The notes below the pieces were generated by a model. The model was given only the letters and a program-made list of their open reading frames with translations, was not told the origin of the DNA and did no database searches. The position numbers and the translations under genes are program-made. Source: an uncultured Bacilli bacterium (GTDB lineage: Bacteria > Bacillota_I > Bacilli_A > RF39 > UBA660). From it: DNA of 53,222 bases. This document shows, in pieces, positions 16,980 to 25,505 of the stretch. The DNA lies in NCBI GenBank assembly GCA_910579535.1, contig CAJTUR010000005.1, positions 1 to 53,222 on the forward strand. The letters are read 5' to 3'. How positions within the stretch are numbered: position 1 is the stretch's first letter; each line of letters starts with the position of its first letter.

Positions 16980-18090
16980 GCTTTTTCCCTCCTAAATACG
17001 CTCTTAAAGGGATGAACGCTGGACAAACATAACTACAAAGCCCACACTGAATACAGGGAATCTCTTTGCCTTGTTTATAGGCCAATATAGGTTTGGAATG
17101 AATAGGACAAACCGCATTACATTTCCCGCACTTAATACATTCATAAACTTTTTGTTTTTTCTTTTTCATAATCACTAAACCAGAAAAATCATCTGTAACA
17201 ATTAACGCATCAATTGGCAAGGTCTTCCCTCTCATCACGCCATTGACATAGATATCATATGAATCGAGAGGCATTGGATAAAAAGATTGAAAAAGCTCCG
17301 TTACTCGAGTGCCAATTTTCACTAAAAAAACTTGTATTTCTGAGTTAAAATCTCCACTAATTGTAATCAATTTTTCACTTGGCATTCTTCGCTTCTTCAC
17401 TTGATAATAAAGCGTATAAAGTTCACTGGTTTTTAAATACAAATAAGATTCGCGAACATGTAAATATTTAGTTAAAAAAATTTCTTCTCCAATTAAATAT
17501 AAATCTGGAACCATCTTTAAACTAATATTTTTATACGTCCCTAAAAAATTATGATAAACCGAAATAATATCACTCGAACGATTACTAATAGCAATGATAG
17601 CCCGCTCTCCAGAATAAGCTTTAAGAAGCATATCAATAGCTTCCAAAAGGCATTGTAAATATTCTTTTTGAATAAACAGTTCATTCGCCATCAAGGGTTC
17701 CAAATCAATTCCAGAAACAACAAGTGTTTTAAAAGAAGGAACGTTCATTTTTTCTTTTAGAGAAGCTGTAAAAAGACTACCAATAATTTCTTGTTTAGAA
17801 AGCCCCACTATTTTTTTTCGAATCGCATTTCCAATTGTTTTTTCTTGAAAATCATTTTTTAGTACCACGCAAGGAACTTTTTTGCCTGAAGAAAGTTGAC
17901 ACTTTAAAACTCCAGTAAGCGTCCCTGAAACCGAAGCAAAACTTCCAAAAGCCTTTTCAGCTTTTTTAATATTTTTTTTCTTATCCATTTTATCTAAAAT
18001 TGGAAGACAAACAACTTCTGGAGACAAATAGGACTTCATCTCGGTACAAAAGTGAATCGAATCATTTTTATCGATTGAAATTAATTTCAT
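16972..18090 (-). CDS. RnfC-like iron-sulfur protein
   Basis: The 372-residue protein shows RnfC features: FASVSGTLTGVL (N-terminal barrel-sandwich loop), TLVVSGIDLEPLMANE (equivalent to the INGAECEP segment), a GDFNSEIQVFLVKIGTRV stretch, and two C-terminal 4Fe-4S motifs, CIKCGKCNAVCPIHSKP and CIQCGLCSYVCPAFIPL. RnfC proteins feed electrons from NADH or another donor into the Rnf complex. It is shorter than usual (~440), and a glycine-rich NADH/FMN loop is not evident. An AAGGTGAC ribosome binding site is present. It is first in a two-gene operon with the RnfD-like gene. Confidence 0.75.
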   Translation of the reverse strand: MKLISIDKNDSIHFCTEMKSYLSPEVVCLPILDKMDKKKNIKKAEKAFGSFASVSGTLTGVLKCQLSSGKKVPCVVLKNDFQEKTIGNAIRKKIVGLSKQEIIGSLFTASLKEKMNVPSFKTLVVSGIDLEPLMANELFIQKEYLQCLLEAIDMLLKAYSGERAIIAISNRSSDIISVYHNFLGTYKNISLKMVPDLYLIGEEIFLTKYLHVRESYLYLKTSELYTLYYQVKKRRMPSEKLITISGDFNSEIQVFLVKIGTRVTELFQSFYPMPLDSYDIYVNGVMRGKTLPIDALIVTDDFSGLVIMKKKKQKVYECIKCGKCNAVCPIHSKPILAYKQGKEIPCIQCGLCSYVCPAFIPLRAYLGGKKHE

Positions 18091-18146
18091 GAAAACGTCA
18101 CCTTTCTAATTCTAACAAAATAAAGAAAGAAAGTCTATGAAAGCCC

Positions 18147-19904
18147 TTACTTAACTTCTTTTAAAAAGGCATAAAGATGCTTAGCCACCTCAAGTGGAAC
18201 AAACGCTTCTAATTCTTCTATCGACGCATTTTTCATGTTTTTAACGCTTCCAAAATGCTTAATCAATTCTTTTTTTCTTTTCTTACCAATACCAGTAACT
18301 TGATCCAAGATACTTCCAATACTTCCTTTACTCCTTATGGTTCGATGATAAGTAATCGTATAACGATGCACCTCATCTTGCATACGAGTCAAAAAATGAA
18401 AAACGTTACTACTACGGTCCACTTCTTGAACACTCAAATCATTTAAAACCAAATCATTGGTTCGATGCTTATCGTTCTTTTTTAATCCACAAACCATGAT
18501 TTCAAGCCCCAACTCTTGAAGGGTTTCTTGAACTACTTTCACTTGTTTTTCTCCCCCATCCGCAAGAATAAGATCAGGTTTCTCCGCTCCCTCACTTAAA
18601 ACTTTAGAATACCTTCTAAAAATAATTTCTCTCATCGTATTGTAGTCATCATTCTTATCCACACTTACCTTAAACTTACGATAGTCATTTTTACTAGGTC
18701 GGCCATTTTTAAAAACCACCATTCCTGATACCGCAAAAGAACCAAAAAGATTGGAGTTATCAAAAAGATCAATTCGATACAAATGCTTAAGACCAAGTAA
18801 AGCTCTTAATTCCTCATTAGCATGTTCTGTAAAATACTCTTCTTTTTTAATAAGCTCGAGTTCATTTTCTAAATTAATTTTAGCGTTTAAATTCGCCATA
18901 GTGAGAACTTTCTTTTTATCACCTCTAGAAGGATGAAGAACCTTCGTTTTTAAAAATTCGGAAATCAAATCAACATGGACTTCTTCATTCACTAAAATTT
19001 CTTTTGGAATTTCATGTTTACTATAAAATTTAACAATATACGTATCCAAATCATCCAAAAAATCGCTAATAACTGGGAAAATATCACTTTTTCCACCCAC
19101 CATTTTTCCATTTCTTAAAAATAAAAGTTGAATACTAATATACCCTTTATCAAAATAAACCCCTAAAACATCTCGATTAACAAAATCATGAAGTTCAACC
19201 GTTTGCTTGGCCATAACAATCTTTATGTATTCCAATTCTTTTTTCATCTCTAAAGCCATTTCATAATTCATATTTTGACTATACTCAAACATTTTTTCTT
19301 CTAAACGATGCGTTAAAACTCGATCGTTTCCATTTAAAAAGCTTAAAATCTCTTTTTCCATTTCTAAAAGCTGTTCTTGATTAAGATTTTTGCTACAATA
19401 CCCTAGACATTCATGAATATGATAATATAGACAAATTTCTTTACCATTCTCACATTTTTTTAAAGGATAAATACGATTTAATAAATTTACAATTCTTCGC
19501 GCCGCATAGGCATTAGGATAAGGACCAAAAATCTTTTTATTATCTTTTTTCTTAATCGATAAATACCTAGATACTTTTACGCGTGGACTAGGTGTACTAA
19601 TGTATTCAATATAGGGGTAACTTTTATCATCTTTCAGTAAAATATTGTACTTAGGATCAAACTCTTTAATTAAATTAAGCTCTAAAACAAACGCTTCCAA
19701 TTCACTTCCCGCTACAATATAAGTAAAATCAGCAATTTCTGAAACCATTTTTTTAGTTTTACCCGTCTGAGTTCGATTAAAATAAGAGGACAAACGACGA
19801 TGCAAATCTTTAGCTTTTCCCACATAAATAATAGCACCATCGCTATTTCGCATTTGATAACTGCCAGGCTGATGAGGAACCAAAGAAAGTTTTTCTTTAA
19901 ACAT
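18147..19904 (-). CDS. uvrC: Excinuclease ABC subunit C (UvrC)
   Basis: This nuclease makes both incisions in nucleotide excision repair. The N-terminal GIY-YIG domain is recognisable in PGSYQMRNSDGAIIYVGKAK, followed by the ENGKEICLYYHIHECLGYC cysteine region, a UVR motif around MNYEMALEMKKELEYI, the RNase H-like domain with FDNSNLFGS and ILADGGEKQV, and a C-terminal helix-hairpin-helix (LDQVTGIGKKRKKELI). I start at ATG 19904 (MFKEKLSLVPHQPG), the usual UvrC start, rather than 30 bases upstream. Length is about 585 residues, as expected. Confidence 0.96.
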   Translation of the reverse strand: MFKEKLSLVPHQPGSYQMRNSDGAIIYVGKAKDLHRRLSSYFNRTQTGKTKKMVSEIADFTYIVAGSELEAFVLELNLIKEFDPKYNILLKDDKSYPYIEYISTPSPRVKVSRYLSIKKKDNKKIFGPYPNAYAARRIVNLLNRIYPLKKCENGKEICLYYHIHECLGYCSKNLNQEQLLEMEKEILSFLNGNDRVLTHRLEEKMFEYSQNMNYEMALEMKKELEYIKIVMAKQTVELHDFVNRDVLGVYFDKGYISIQLLFLRNGKMVGGKSDIFPVISDFLDDLDTYIVKFYSKHEIPKEILVNEEVHVDLISEFLKTKVLHPSRGDKKKVLTMANLNAKINLENELELIKKEEYFTEHANEELRALLGLKHLYRIDLFDNSNLFGSFAVSGMVVFKNGRPSKNDYRKFKVSVDKNDDYNTMREIIFRRYSKVLSEGAEKPDLILADGGEKQVKVVQETLQELGLEIMVCGLKKNDKHRTNDLVLNDLSVQEVDRSSNVFHFLTRMQDEVHRYTITYHRTIRSKGSIGSILDQVTGIGKKRKKELIKHFGSVKNMKNASIEELEAFVPLEVAKHLYAFLKEVK

Positions 19905-19989
19905 CAAAAAAGACCTCCATTCTAAAATAGACATATAAATTATAGCATAGAATAAAAGAATCGTATATAATAGAAACCAGGTGAATGAA

Positions 19990-20343
19990 ATGACTTTATT
20001 AAATACCTATACTTATGAAATCAAGCATTCTAAATTTATAGCTTACTATTATGAAGTAAAGAAAATAGAAGAAATAAACGAAATCTTAACCACACTAAAA
20101 AAAGAACACAAAAAAGCCAAACATTTTCCCTATGCCTATAAAATAAATCAATGGGTTAAAAAAAGCGACGATAAAGAACCCTCTAACACCGCTGGAACAC
20201 CCATTTACAATCAAATCGAAAGTAATGAATTAAATAATTGTCTTATTGTTGTGGTTAGATATTTTGGAGGCATTAAACTAGGAAGCGGTCCCCTTCTTAG
20301 AAGCTACCTTCATGCCACAAAAGAAGTCATAAAAAACACTTAA
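19990..20343 (+). CDS. IMPACT/YigZ family protein, single-domain
   Basis: The 117 residues contain the UPF0029 core: HSKFIAYYYEV, KAKHFPYAYKI, EPSNTAGTPIYNQIE and VVRYFGGIKLGSGPLLRSY. YigZ proteins are usually ~200 residues with a second C-terminal domain; this one stops after the first. The family is linked to translation regulation and ribosome-associated functions, but the bacterial role is not settled. AGGTGA sits 5 bases before ATG 19990, so I prefer it to GTG 19981. Confidence 0.85.
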   Translation: MTLLNTYTYEIKHSKFIAYYYEVKKIEEINEILTTLKKEHKKAKHFPYAYKINQWVKKSDDKEPSNTAGTPIYNQIESNELNNCLIVVVRYFGGIKLGSGPLLRSYLHATKEVIKNT

Positions 20344-21659
20344 TCTTTTCGAATTCGGTTTAATTTTCTCATAAATTCTCCTCGCTCAAAAATAGACAAG
20401 GAAGAAACAATATTTTTAGCATTTTTAGAAATAGTCGGATCAAAAAACAATCTAGGATAACTTTTATACAAATAATCTAAAATATAAGGAATGATTTTCT
20501 GAACTTCTTTTTGTTTTTCTCCTAAACCAAATACCGCTTCTAAACTAATTTTTCCAAATAAATACTCCATAACTTGTGGCGTATAGCGAATATGATCTTC
20601 TAACAATGGTAAAAGCTCTAAAAATTCCTCTTGAGTATAATACTTCTTAAATTTTGGAAAACCAATACGTCTCTCATACTCTTCCATTAATTTATAAATT
20701 GCAGTTGATGTTTTTTCACAACCATTAATTTCAACTATAAGTTGATTCAAATTTGAAAGAAAGGCATCATGATTAGATATAGGATACTCTTTTAAGAGTG
20801 TTCTCATAAAATTAATAATTTCAAGGATATTTTGCTTAATTTGAATAGGAAAAGAAGAAGTACCCACTAAATTATAAACCTCATCATTTAATACTTTTAT
20901 AAAACTTTCATTATAAAAATAAAAACGTGGCATCTCTTTTAAATCTTTTTCAATATCAGAAGAAAATAAAAACTTAGTAACAACAGATAAACAATAAAAA
21001 TCCTCAGCTTCACCTAAATGAAAACCTAATAAATCAGATCGTGCATTTTGGTGTTTTATCAAATGAATATAAGCCTCCTTTCCTTCAAGAGAACTCTTTT
21101 TTAACAAGTTAAGAATCCTTTTTTTCATCGGTCTATATTTAAAAATGTCTGGAAAATCAAAAAGTAACCGATTCAAAAAGAAAAGAAAATCTGAAGGCAT
21201 AGCACTTTGTGAACCGCCAATTAAATAATTAAAATTGATAAAATCTTTTTGTAAATCCTCCCATAAATGTCGAACAGATAGAAAAGCAAAATCCTTCGAA
21301 TTTTCAACTGTTGCATATCTTTTAAAATATTCAATCAAAAAGATTTCTTTAGAATCTTTCCAAGAAACGACATCTAAAACCTCTTTTATCGCTAGTAACT
21401 GTTTTTTTCTATCTAAATCTGTTATATTTTCTAACATTAAATTTACATATTCTTTAAAACGATTCATAATCTCCAATGGATATACAGGATATGAACTCAA
21501 ATAAATAACCATATCTTTTAAATAAGATAAATAATCTTCTGATATATTTCTCCATTCTCTTTTTACAATTAATGCATATTGACCACTAAATAACACATAT
21601 TCTGTAAAATAAAAACTATGTACTTTTGTAATAATGTCAGCAAATTCTTGATTATTCAT
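20340..21659 (-). CDS. Large uncharacterised soluble protein
   Basis: The ~439 residues have no membrane helix, signal peptide or motif that I recognise. The protein looks largely alpha-helical with charged and aromatic residues. AGGTGAGGATTTT lies before ATG 21659 (MNNQEFADIITKV), which I prefer to an ATG 36 bases upstream. It stands alone between the IMPACT gene and the VTC operon, with its 3' end overlapping the converging IMPACT stop by 4 bases. Confidence 0.75.
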   Translation of the reverse strand: MNNQEFADIITKVHSFYFTEYVLFSGQYALIVKREWRNISEDYLSYLKDMVIYLSSYPVYPLEIMNRFKEYVNLMLENITDLDRKKQLLAIKEVLDVVSWKDSKEIFLIEYFKRYATVENSKDFAFLSVRHLWEDLQKDFINFNYLIGGSQSAMPSDFLFFLNRLLFDFPDIFKYRPMKKRILNLLKKSSLEGKEAYIHLIKHQNARSDLLGFHLGEAEDFYCLSVVTKFLFSSDIEKDLKEMPRFYFYNESFIKVLNDEVYNLVGTSSFPIQIKQNILEIINFMRTLLKEYPISNHDAFLSNLNQLIVEINGCEKTSTAIYKLMEEYERRIGFPKFKKYYTQEEFLELLPLLEDHIRYTPQVMEYLFGKISLEAVFGLGEKQKEVQKIIPYILDYLYKSYPRLFFDPTISKNAKNIVSSLSIFERGEFMRKLNRIRKD

Positions 21660-21744
21660 AAAATCCTCACCTTTAAGTAAAAAATACCCTATCATTTACC
21701 TTTAGATTTGTCAAATATTTAAGAAATAAAAAAGATAATTTTTA

Positions 21745-23466
21745 TTATCTTCTTGGTCCTTTCATGCTTTCCTTATCTTTTCTTTTCTCTCCAAGCTGAG
21801 TCATAACAGATTGAATTGTAAAAGTTTCAATTTTTTCATCATTTATTTTTAAAACATAGGAATCTTCTTTTCTCAAAGCTTCACTTGAATAAACTAAATT
21901 TGAAAATTCTTTTGTCGAAGAAAATTCAGTAATCAGTTGTTCATCAGATTGATAAATGGCAATTTTTGTTCCTTTCGGATAAGTTTTACTTAAATAAGAA
22001 ATAAAACCGTATTGTTTTGAATTTGAACTGATACCCTGAGCCATACCACTAGATCCTAAAGCAAGTAAACTTCCTCCTGTTACAACAAATTCTCCATCGT
22101 AATCTAACGCTCCATTTCCATTATCAGTAGGACCTTCAACAACGATGTTTCCTCCATTAACATAAGCACTTCCATTAACATCAATGCCATCACCAGAAGC
22201 ATGAACATAAATCGTACCATTATTCACAATTAAACGAGAATTAGAATTCTGTTTAAATGTATTAGCTCCAGGTCGGTTTAAACTAGATCCATCTTTTCCT
22301 CCAGCAACATTGATGCCATCATCAGTTGAAAAAACAGTAATCACTCCGCCATCAATAGTAATCTGACCAGATTCAATTCCTTCATAGCTTTTTTGGATAT
22401 CAATATTCCCATTTTTAATTTGAATTTCACTATCCGCATGAATACCATCATCGGAAGAAGAAAGCTCAAAATTCCCTTCTAAAATAGCAATAGTTCCATT
22501 AGAATGAATAGAATCATCTAAAGAATCAATTTTAAACTGGCCACTTTCAATTATCAAATCAGTTCCAGCTTTCAATCCTTTAGTACTTTTAGAAGATGAA
22601 TTATTTTTATTATCCATACTTGGATTCCAAAACATGCCCTCAAATTGCTCTTCTTTTTCATTTTTTGTAAGACTACCACCACCTGTTGTAATTAGAAATT
22701 GACCTTGTTCAATAATTAATTTTTTTATTGCATTAAAGCCATCTTGACGACTATCTATAGTAAAATTTCCATTTTTTATATAAATAAAGCCTTTCTCATC
22801 AAGAGCATCATTAGTTGTCTTAAAGCTGTCCCCTTTACTCTTAATATTAAAATTTCCATTCAAAATATAAATCGAATCTTTCCCCCTTATACCATCATCA
22901 TTCGATTCAATAATAATTGTACCATTATTTATTTTTAAATCATCTTTACTAACCATTCCATCTTTATAATTTGCTTTTATTTCTAACGTTCCTAAGCCTT
23001 CAATAACGAAATCACTTTTACTATAAATACAGCCTTTAACCTCTTCATCTAAATCAATATAGCTCTTGCCATCTTCTAAATAATTAGACGTATTTTCCAC
23101 TAACTCTAGTACAACTGTTTTAGAATCTAAAATCATTAAAGCTGGACCTTTACTATTTTTAATAGAAACACCATCAAATATTAATTTAACATACCCCTTA
23201 GTATTTATAGTAATACCACCATCAATTAATGTTCCTTTTAAATGATAAATCCCTTCCTCATTAATTTCTAAATCCTCTTTTAATTCAACTTCAAAACTTT
23301 TAAAATTTTCCCACGCAATACTTTCATCACTAAGATCTAATTTTACTTGTTTTAAAGAAGAAAACGACTCCTCAACGGGTTCCTTTTTTAAAAAGAAAAA
23401 AGTCCCAACTAATAAAAGAAAAATACAAAAAAAAGCTAAAAAAAGAAAGAAAGCTTTATTCTTCAT
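21745..23466 (-). CDS. Membrane-anchored beta-helix protein, Cthe_2159-like carbohydrate-binding family
   Basis: An N-terminal membrane anchor (residues ~5-27) is followed by a ~480-residue series of short beta-strand repeats with recurring DGI/DDGI turns (SNDDGIRGKD, SLDDSIHSNG, SSDDGIHADS, STDDGINVAG, SGDGIDVNG). This is a right-handed parallel beta-helix of the kind found in Cthe_2159-type polysaccharide-binding proteins. The clustered aspartates suggest calcium sites. It is the last gene of an operon with DUF4956 and VTC proteins, an association I know from Bacillota. The ATG at 23466 follows GGAAGTGAG; the upstream GTG is less likely. Confidence 0.8.
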   Translation of the reverse strand: MKNKAFFLFLAFFCIFLLLVGTFFFLKKEPVEESFSSLKQVKLDLSDESIAWENFKSFEVELKEDLEINEEGIYHLKGTLIDGGITINTKGYVKLIFDGVSIKNSKGPALMILDSKTVVLELVENTSNYLEDGKSYIDLDEEVKGCIYSKSDFVIEGLGTLEIKANYKDGMVSKDDLKINNGTIIIESNDDGIRGKDSIYILNGNFNIKSKGDSFKTTNDALDEKGFIYIKNGNFTIDSRQDGFNAIKKLIIEQGQFLITTGGGSLTKNEKEEQFEGMFWNPSMDNKNNSSSKSTKGLKAGTDLIIESGQFKIDSLDDSIHSNGTIAILEGNFELSSSDDGIHADSEIQIKNGNIDIQKSYEGIESGQITIDGGVITVFSTDDGINVAGGKDGSSLNRPGANTFKQNSNSRLIVNNGTIYVHASGDGIDVNGSAYVNGGNIVVEGPTDNGNGALDYDGEFVVTGGSLLALGSSGMAQGISSNSKQYGFISYLSKTYPKGTKIAIYQSDEQLITEFSSTKEFSNLVYSSEALRKEDSYVLKINDEKIETFTIQSVMTQLGEKRKDKESMKGPRR

Positions 23467-23467
23467 T

Positions 23468-24139
23468 TTATAACTCACTTCCTTCTAAAGGATGCGTAAT
23501 TATAATTTTTAGATTTCCATTTTTTACTCTCAATTCATCAACAAATTCTTTTTCATTAATCGATTTTTTTAAAACAATTTGAAAAGTCAAATCAAACAAA
23601 CTTCCCATATTAACTGTTTTTACTTTTACCAACTTATAGGACAGGGTGTATTTTTCTAAAATCTCATCAAACATAGTAGAATAATCTAAATTCTCTGGTA
23701 CAGTAATTTGTAATAATTTCTCATACTTATTTTCATCAAATAAACGGATTTTATAAAACAGAAATAGAAAAAGGCAACTAATAAAAGTAACTAAAAAAGC
23801 AAAGCCTATGTGTCCCATACCTGTAACCAAACCAATAGTCATCGCTAAAAAAACACTCAAGATTTCTTTACTACTTCCTGGTAAACTTCGAAAACGAACC
23901 AAGCTAAAAGCCCCCATAATTGCCACACTTGTTCCCAAATTTCCATTAACCATAATAATAATAGTTTGAACCAGTATAGGTAATATTGCGACAGTAATTA
24001 AAAAATTTTTACTTCCCTTTGAAGTATATTTATGAGTGATTGCAATAATTAAACCTAAAAATACAGCTGTTGCCATACACAACAAAATAGGTACTAAATC
24101 AACACGATTTGCCCCCTCAAATAAAATACTATTAAGCAT
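23468..24139 (-). CDS. DUF4956 family membrane protein
   Basis: The protein has 223 residues with four membrane helices in the first half (residues ~15-125), including the typical LGTSVAIMGAFSLVRFRSLPG motif region (quoted here to its end), and a cytoplasmic ferredoxin-like C-terminal half. This matches DUF4956, whose role is unknown but which travels with VTC-domain polyphosphate polymerases. I start at ATG 24139 (MLNSILFEGANRVDL), preceded by AAGGAGAG. The ATG overlaps the VTC stop by 8 bases, so translation is coupled. Confidence 0.85.
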   Translation of the reverse strand: MLNSILFEGANRVDLVPILLCMATAVFLGLIIAITHKYTSKGSKNFLITVAILPILVQTIIIMVNGNLGTSVAIMGAFSLVRFRSLPGSSKEILSVFLAMTIGLVTGMGHIGFAFLVTFISCLFLFLFYKIRLFDENKYEKLLQITVPENLDYSTMFDEILEKYTLSYKLVKVKTVNMGSLFDLTFQIVLKKSINEKEFVDELRVKNGNLKIIITHPLEGSEL

Positions 24140-24818
24140 TTTTACATCTCTCCTTTTCATAAATGCTTCCATATTTTGAAAAAGAACTTGGATAAATTTT
24201 TAAACCTGACAAAATGGAAACAAACCACAAAGGTAAAGCATTCAAAGTTTTAACTTCCATAATATAGGTTTCTTCCTCAAAATACTTAATCCCCGCGTCT
24301 CCAAGTTCTAATTTTAAATCTTCTCTTCTACTTCTTATATTACTATCAAAAGTAATTCGAAAATTGACGTCCTCTTTACTATAATAACTTTTTCGATCAT
24401 AAGCAATAAATATTTTAGGAATTAAATGATAAAATTTAAAAAAATAACGAATTTCATTCATAATTTGAGTCTCTTTAAAATCCTCTTTTTCCAAAAAATC
24501 ATAAAAATCCTTTAATTTAATTTGCACTCTTCTTTTTCCAACAATTTCCTTATATTTATCCTTAATTTCTAAAAAAACCATATCATTTTTTTTAGGAACA
24601 CCATAGCTTCTTAAACGCAATTTAGTTTTAAAAATAGGTTTAGTTAAAGAATACGTAATTAAATCATCCTTTTCTGTATCAAAATAAACATTACAAATAG
24701 TATTATTAAAAAAACGATCTTTTTCAAGATAAGGTTTTAATTCTTTCATTAAATGAGAATATTGCTTCTTATTTAAAAGATATTTTTGTTCTTCTCTTTT
24801 AAAAATATTTTGATACAT
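24132..24818 (-). CDS. VTC-domain (polyphosphate polymerase-type) protein
   Basis: The 228-residue protein is a VTC/triphosphate-tunnel-type domain: FKREEQKYLLNKKQY at the N-terminus, NTICNVYFDTEKDDLI, KTKLRLRSYG, VFLEIKDKYKEIVGKRRVQI, FRITFDSNIRSR and YIMEVKTLNALPLW, carrying the alternating basic and acidic residues that line the tunnel. In yeast the VTC4 domain makes polyphosphate from ATP; bacterial homologues are presumed to act on phosphate chains. GGAAGGAGGAG precedes the ATG. It is the first gene of a three-gene operon. Confidence 0.85.
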   Translation of the reverse strand: MYQNIFKREEQKYLLNKKQYSHLMKELKPYLEKDRFFNNTICNVYFDTEKDDLITYSLTKPIFKTKLRLRSYGVPKKNDMVFLEIKDKYKEIVGKRRVQIKLKDFYDFLEKEDFKETQIMNEIRYFFKFYHLIPKIFIAYDRKSYYSKEDVNFRITFDSNIRSRREDLKLELGDAGIKYFEEETYIMEVKTLNALPLWFVSILSGLKIYPSSFSKYGSIYEKERCKNA

Positions 24819-24962
24819 AGACGCTCCTCCTTCCTTTTAAAATTTTATTTTATAAAATTGATTATAAAATGAAAAAATTATGAAAATTTAACGAAATTAA
24901 TATAACATATTTTTAAAGATTTTAAAAACATTTTTTATTTGACTTTAATAATAAAAAAGTGC

Positions 24963-24991
24963 TTGAAAGACTCAAAATATTATGATATGAT
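24963..24991 (+). promoter_or_regulatory. Promoter of the tRNA pair
   Basis: TTGAAA (24963-24968), a 17-base spacer and TATGAT (24986-24991) precede the first tRNA by 12 bases. Confidence 0.6.
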
Positions 24992-25003
24992 GATTAAGTA
25001 ATT

Positions 25004-25080
25004 GGACCTCTAGCTCAGTTGGTTAGAGCATCCGGCTCATAACCGGGCGGTCGAAGGTTCGAGTCCTTCGAGGTCCACCA
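25004..25080 (+). tRNA. tRNA with CAT anticodon (probably Ile2; elongator Met possible)
   Basis: The 77-base cloverleaf begins GGACCTC and ends GAGGTCC plus encoded CCA. The anticodon loop is CTCATAA within a CCGG stem, and GGTTCGAGTCC forms the T arm. The body resembles the Bacillota/Mollicutes tRNA-Ile whose CAU anticodon is changed to lysidine-AU more than it resembles elongator tRNA-Met, but the two cannot be separated with certainty by eye. Confidence 0.9.
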
Positions 25081-25088
25081 TTTATAAT

Positions 25089-25173
25089 GCAGGTATGGCG
25101 AAATTGGTAGACGCACTAGACTTAGGATCTAGCGGAGCAATCCATGGGGGTTCAAGTCCCTTTACCTGCACCA
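25089..25173 (+). tRNA. tRNA-Leu (anticodon TAG)
   Basis: The 85-base class II tRNA has acceptor GCAGGTA/TACCTGC plus CCA, a CTTAGGA anticodon loop giving TAG, a long variable arm, and GGTTCAAGTCC in the T arm. It is 8 bases downstream of the previous tRNA and cotranscribed with it. Confidence 0.93.
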
Positions 25174-25210
25174 GATTGATACCAAACTCGAACTTTTCGA
25201 GTAACAATAT

Positions 25211-25237
25211 AAAACGCACTTGATAAAAGCGCGTTTT
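25211..25237. terminator. Bidirectional terminator between tRNA operon and toxin module
   Basis: AAAACGCAC and GCGCGTTTT form a 9-bp stem flanked by T-rich tracts in both directions. On the minus strand the single irregular pair is a G-U wobble, so it works best as the end of the leftward toxin transcript. On the plus strand it can end the tRNA operon. Confidence 0.65.
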
Positions 25238-25282
25238 TATGTTATTATGAATATGTCAAGGAAACTTGCATAAAATAAAAAA

Positions 25283-25363
25283 GGGAATACTTAACATCGC
25301 AAAGTTGAGTACTCACCAAATTGGTTTGCACTTAATCTTGTTAGATTGAGTGCGTTTTCTTTT
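25283..25363 (+). ncRNA. Putative antitoxin RNA, antisense to the toxin 3' UTR
   Basis: An ~80-nt plus-strand transcript is predicted. A -10-like TAAAAT lies at 25271-25276, the leader begins GGGAATACTT, a small hairpin ACCAAATTGGT (25315-25325) follows, and a strong terminator ends it at 25363. No ORF is present. It would be fully complementary to the 3' part of the converging toxin mRNA, the same layout as BsrG/SR4 and TxpA/RatA in B. subtilis. The -35 box is poor, and the transcript is predicted, not observed. Confidence 0.5.
25328..25363 (+). terminator. Intrinsic terminator of the antisense RNA
   Basis: GCACTTAATC and GATTGAGTGC form a 10-bp stem (one G-U pair) with a 6-nt loop, followed by GTTTTCTTTTT on the plus strand only. 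It lies just beyond the toxin stop codon. Confidence 0.8.
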
Positions 25364-25375
25364 TATAATTCATTA

Positions 25376-25450
25376 TCATTTAAATAATAGAAGAATAAGT
25401 AGAATGATGATAACGATTAAAGCAAAGATTAAAAAATCTTTCTTAGTCAT
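25376..25450 (-). CDS. Putative type I toxin, 24-residue hydrophobic peptide
   Basis: The ORF begins MTKKDFLIFALIV, continues with uninterrupted Ile/Leu and ends FK-stop (TGA). It is one transmembrane helix with a charged N-terminus, like membrane-depolarising type I toxins. GGAGGTGATGAAA is an exceptionally good Shine-Dalgarno 6-8 bases before the ATG, and the gene has a near-consensus promoter. The SD is locked in a local hairpin, and an antisense RNA overlaps the 3' UTR. Function is inferred from this layout; the peptide sequence itself is not one I recognise. Confidence 0.65.
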   Translation of the reverse strand: MTKKDFLIFALIVIIILLILLLFK

Positions 25451-25457
25451 TTTCATC

Positions 25458-25473
25458 ACCTCCCTTCGGAGGT
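25458..25473 (-). promoter_or_regulatory. Hairpin sequestering the toxin Shine-Dalgarno
   Basis: ACCTCC and GGAGGT form a perfect 6-bp stem with a GAAG loop immediately upstream of the toxin ATG, burying the whole Shine-Dalgarno. Such occlusion limits cotranscriptional translation in known type I toxins. Confidence 0.7.
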
Positions 25474-25505
25474 AAGCACTCAACTGTTAAAGTATTCCTA
25501 AATAA

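Larger units (their letters stand above)
25283..25498. repeat. Inverted copies of the toxin leader
   Basis: The left arm (25283-25317, plus strand) and right arm (25471-25498, minus strand) share GGAATACTT, AACA, AGTTGAGT and ACC in the same order, the left arm having a 6-base insertion. The two converging transcripts would therefore start with nearly the same leader, and the toxin mRNA's 5' end could also pair with its own 3' UTR. Confidence 0.7.

Noticed and set aside
22744..22938. Plus-strand ORF within the beta-helix gene
   Set aside because: Antisense shadow of a repetitive gene, with no ribosome binding site.
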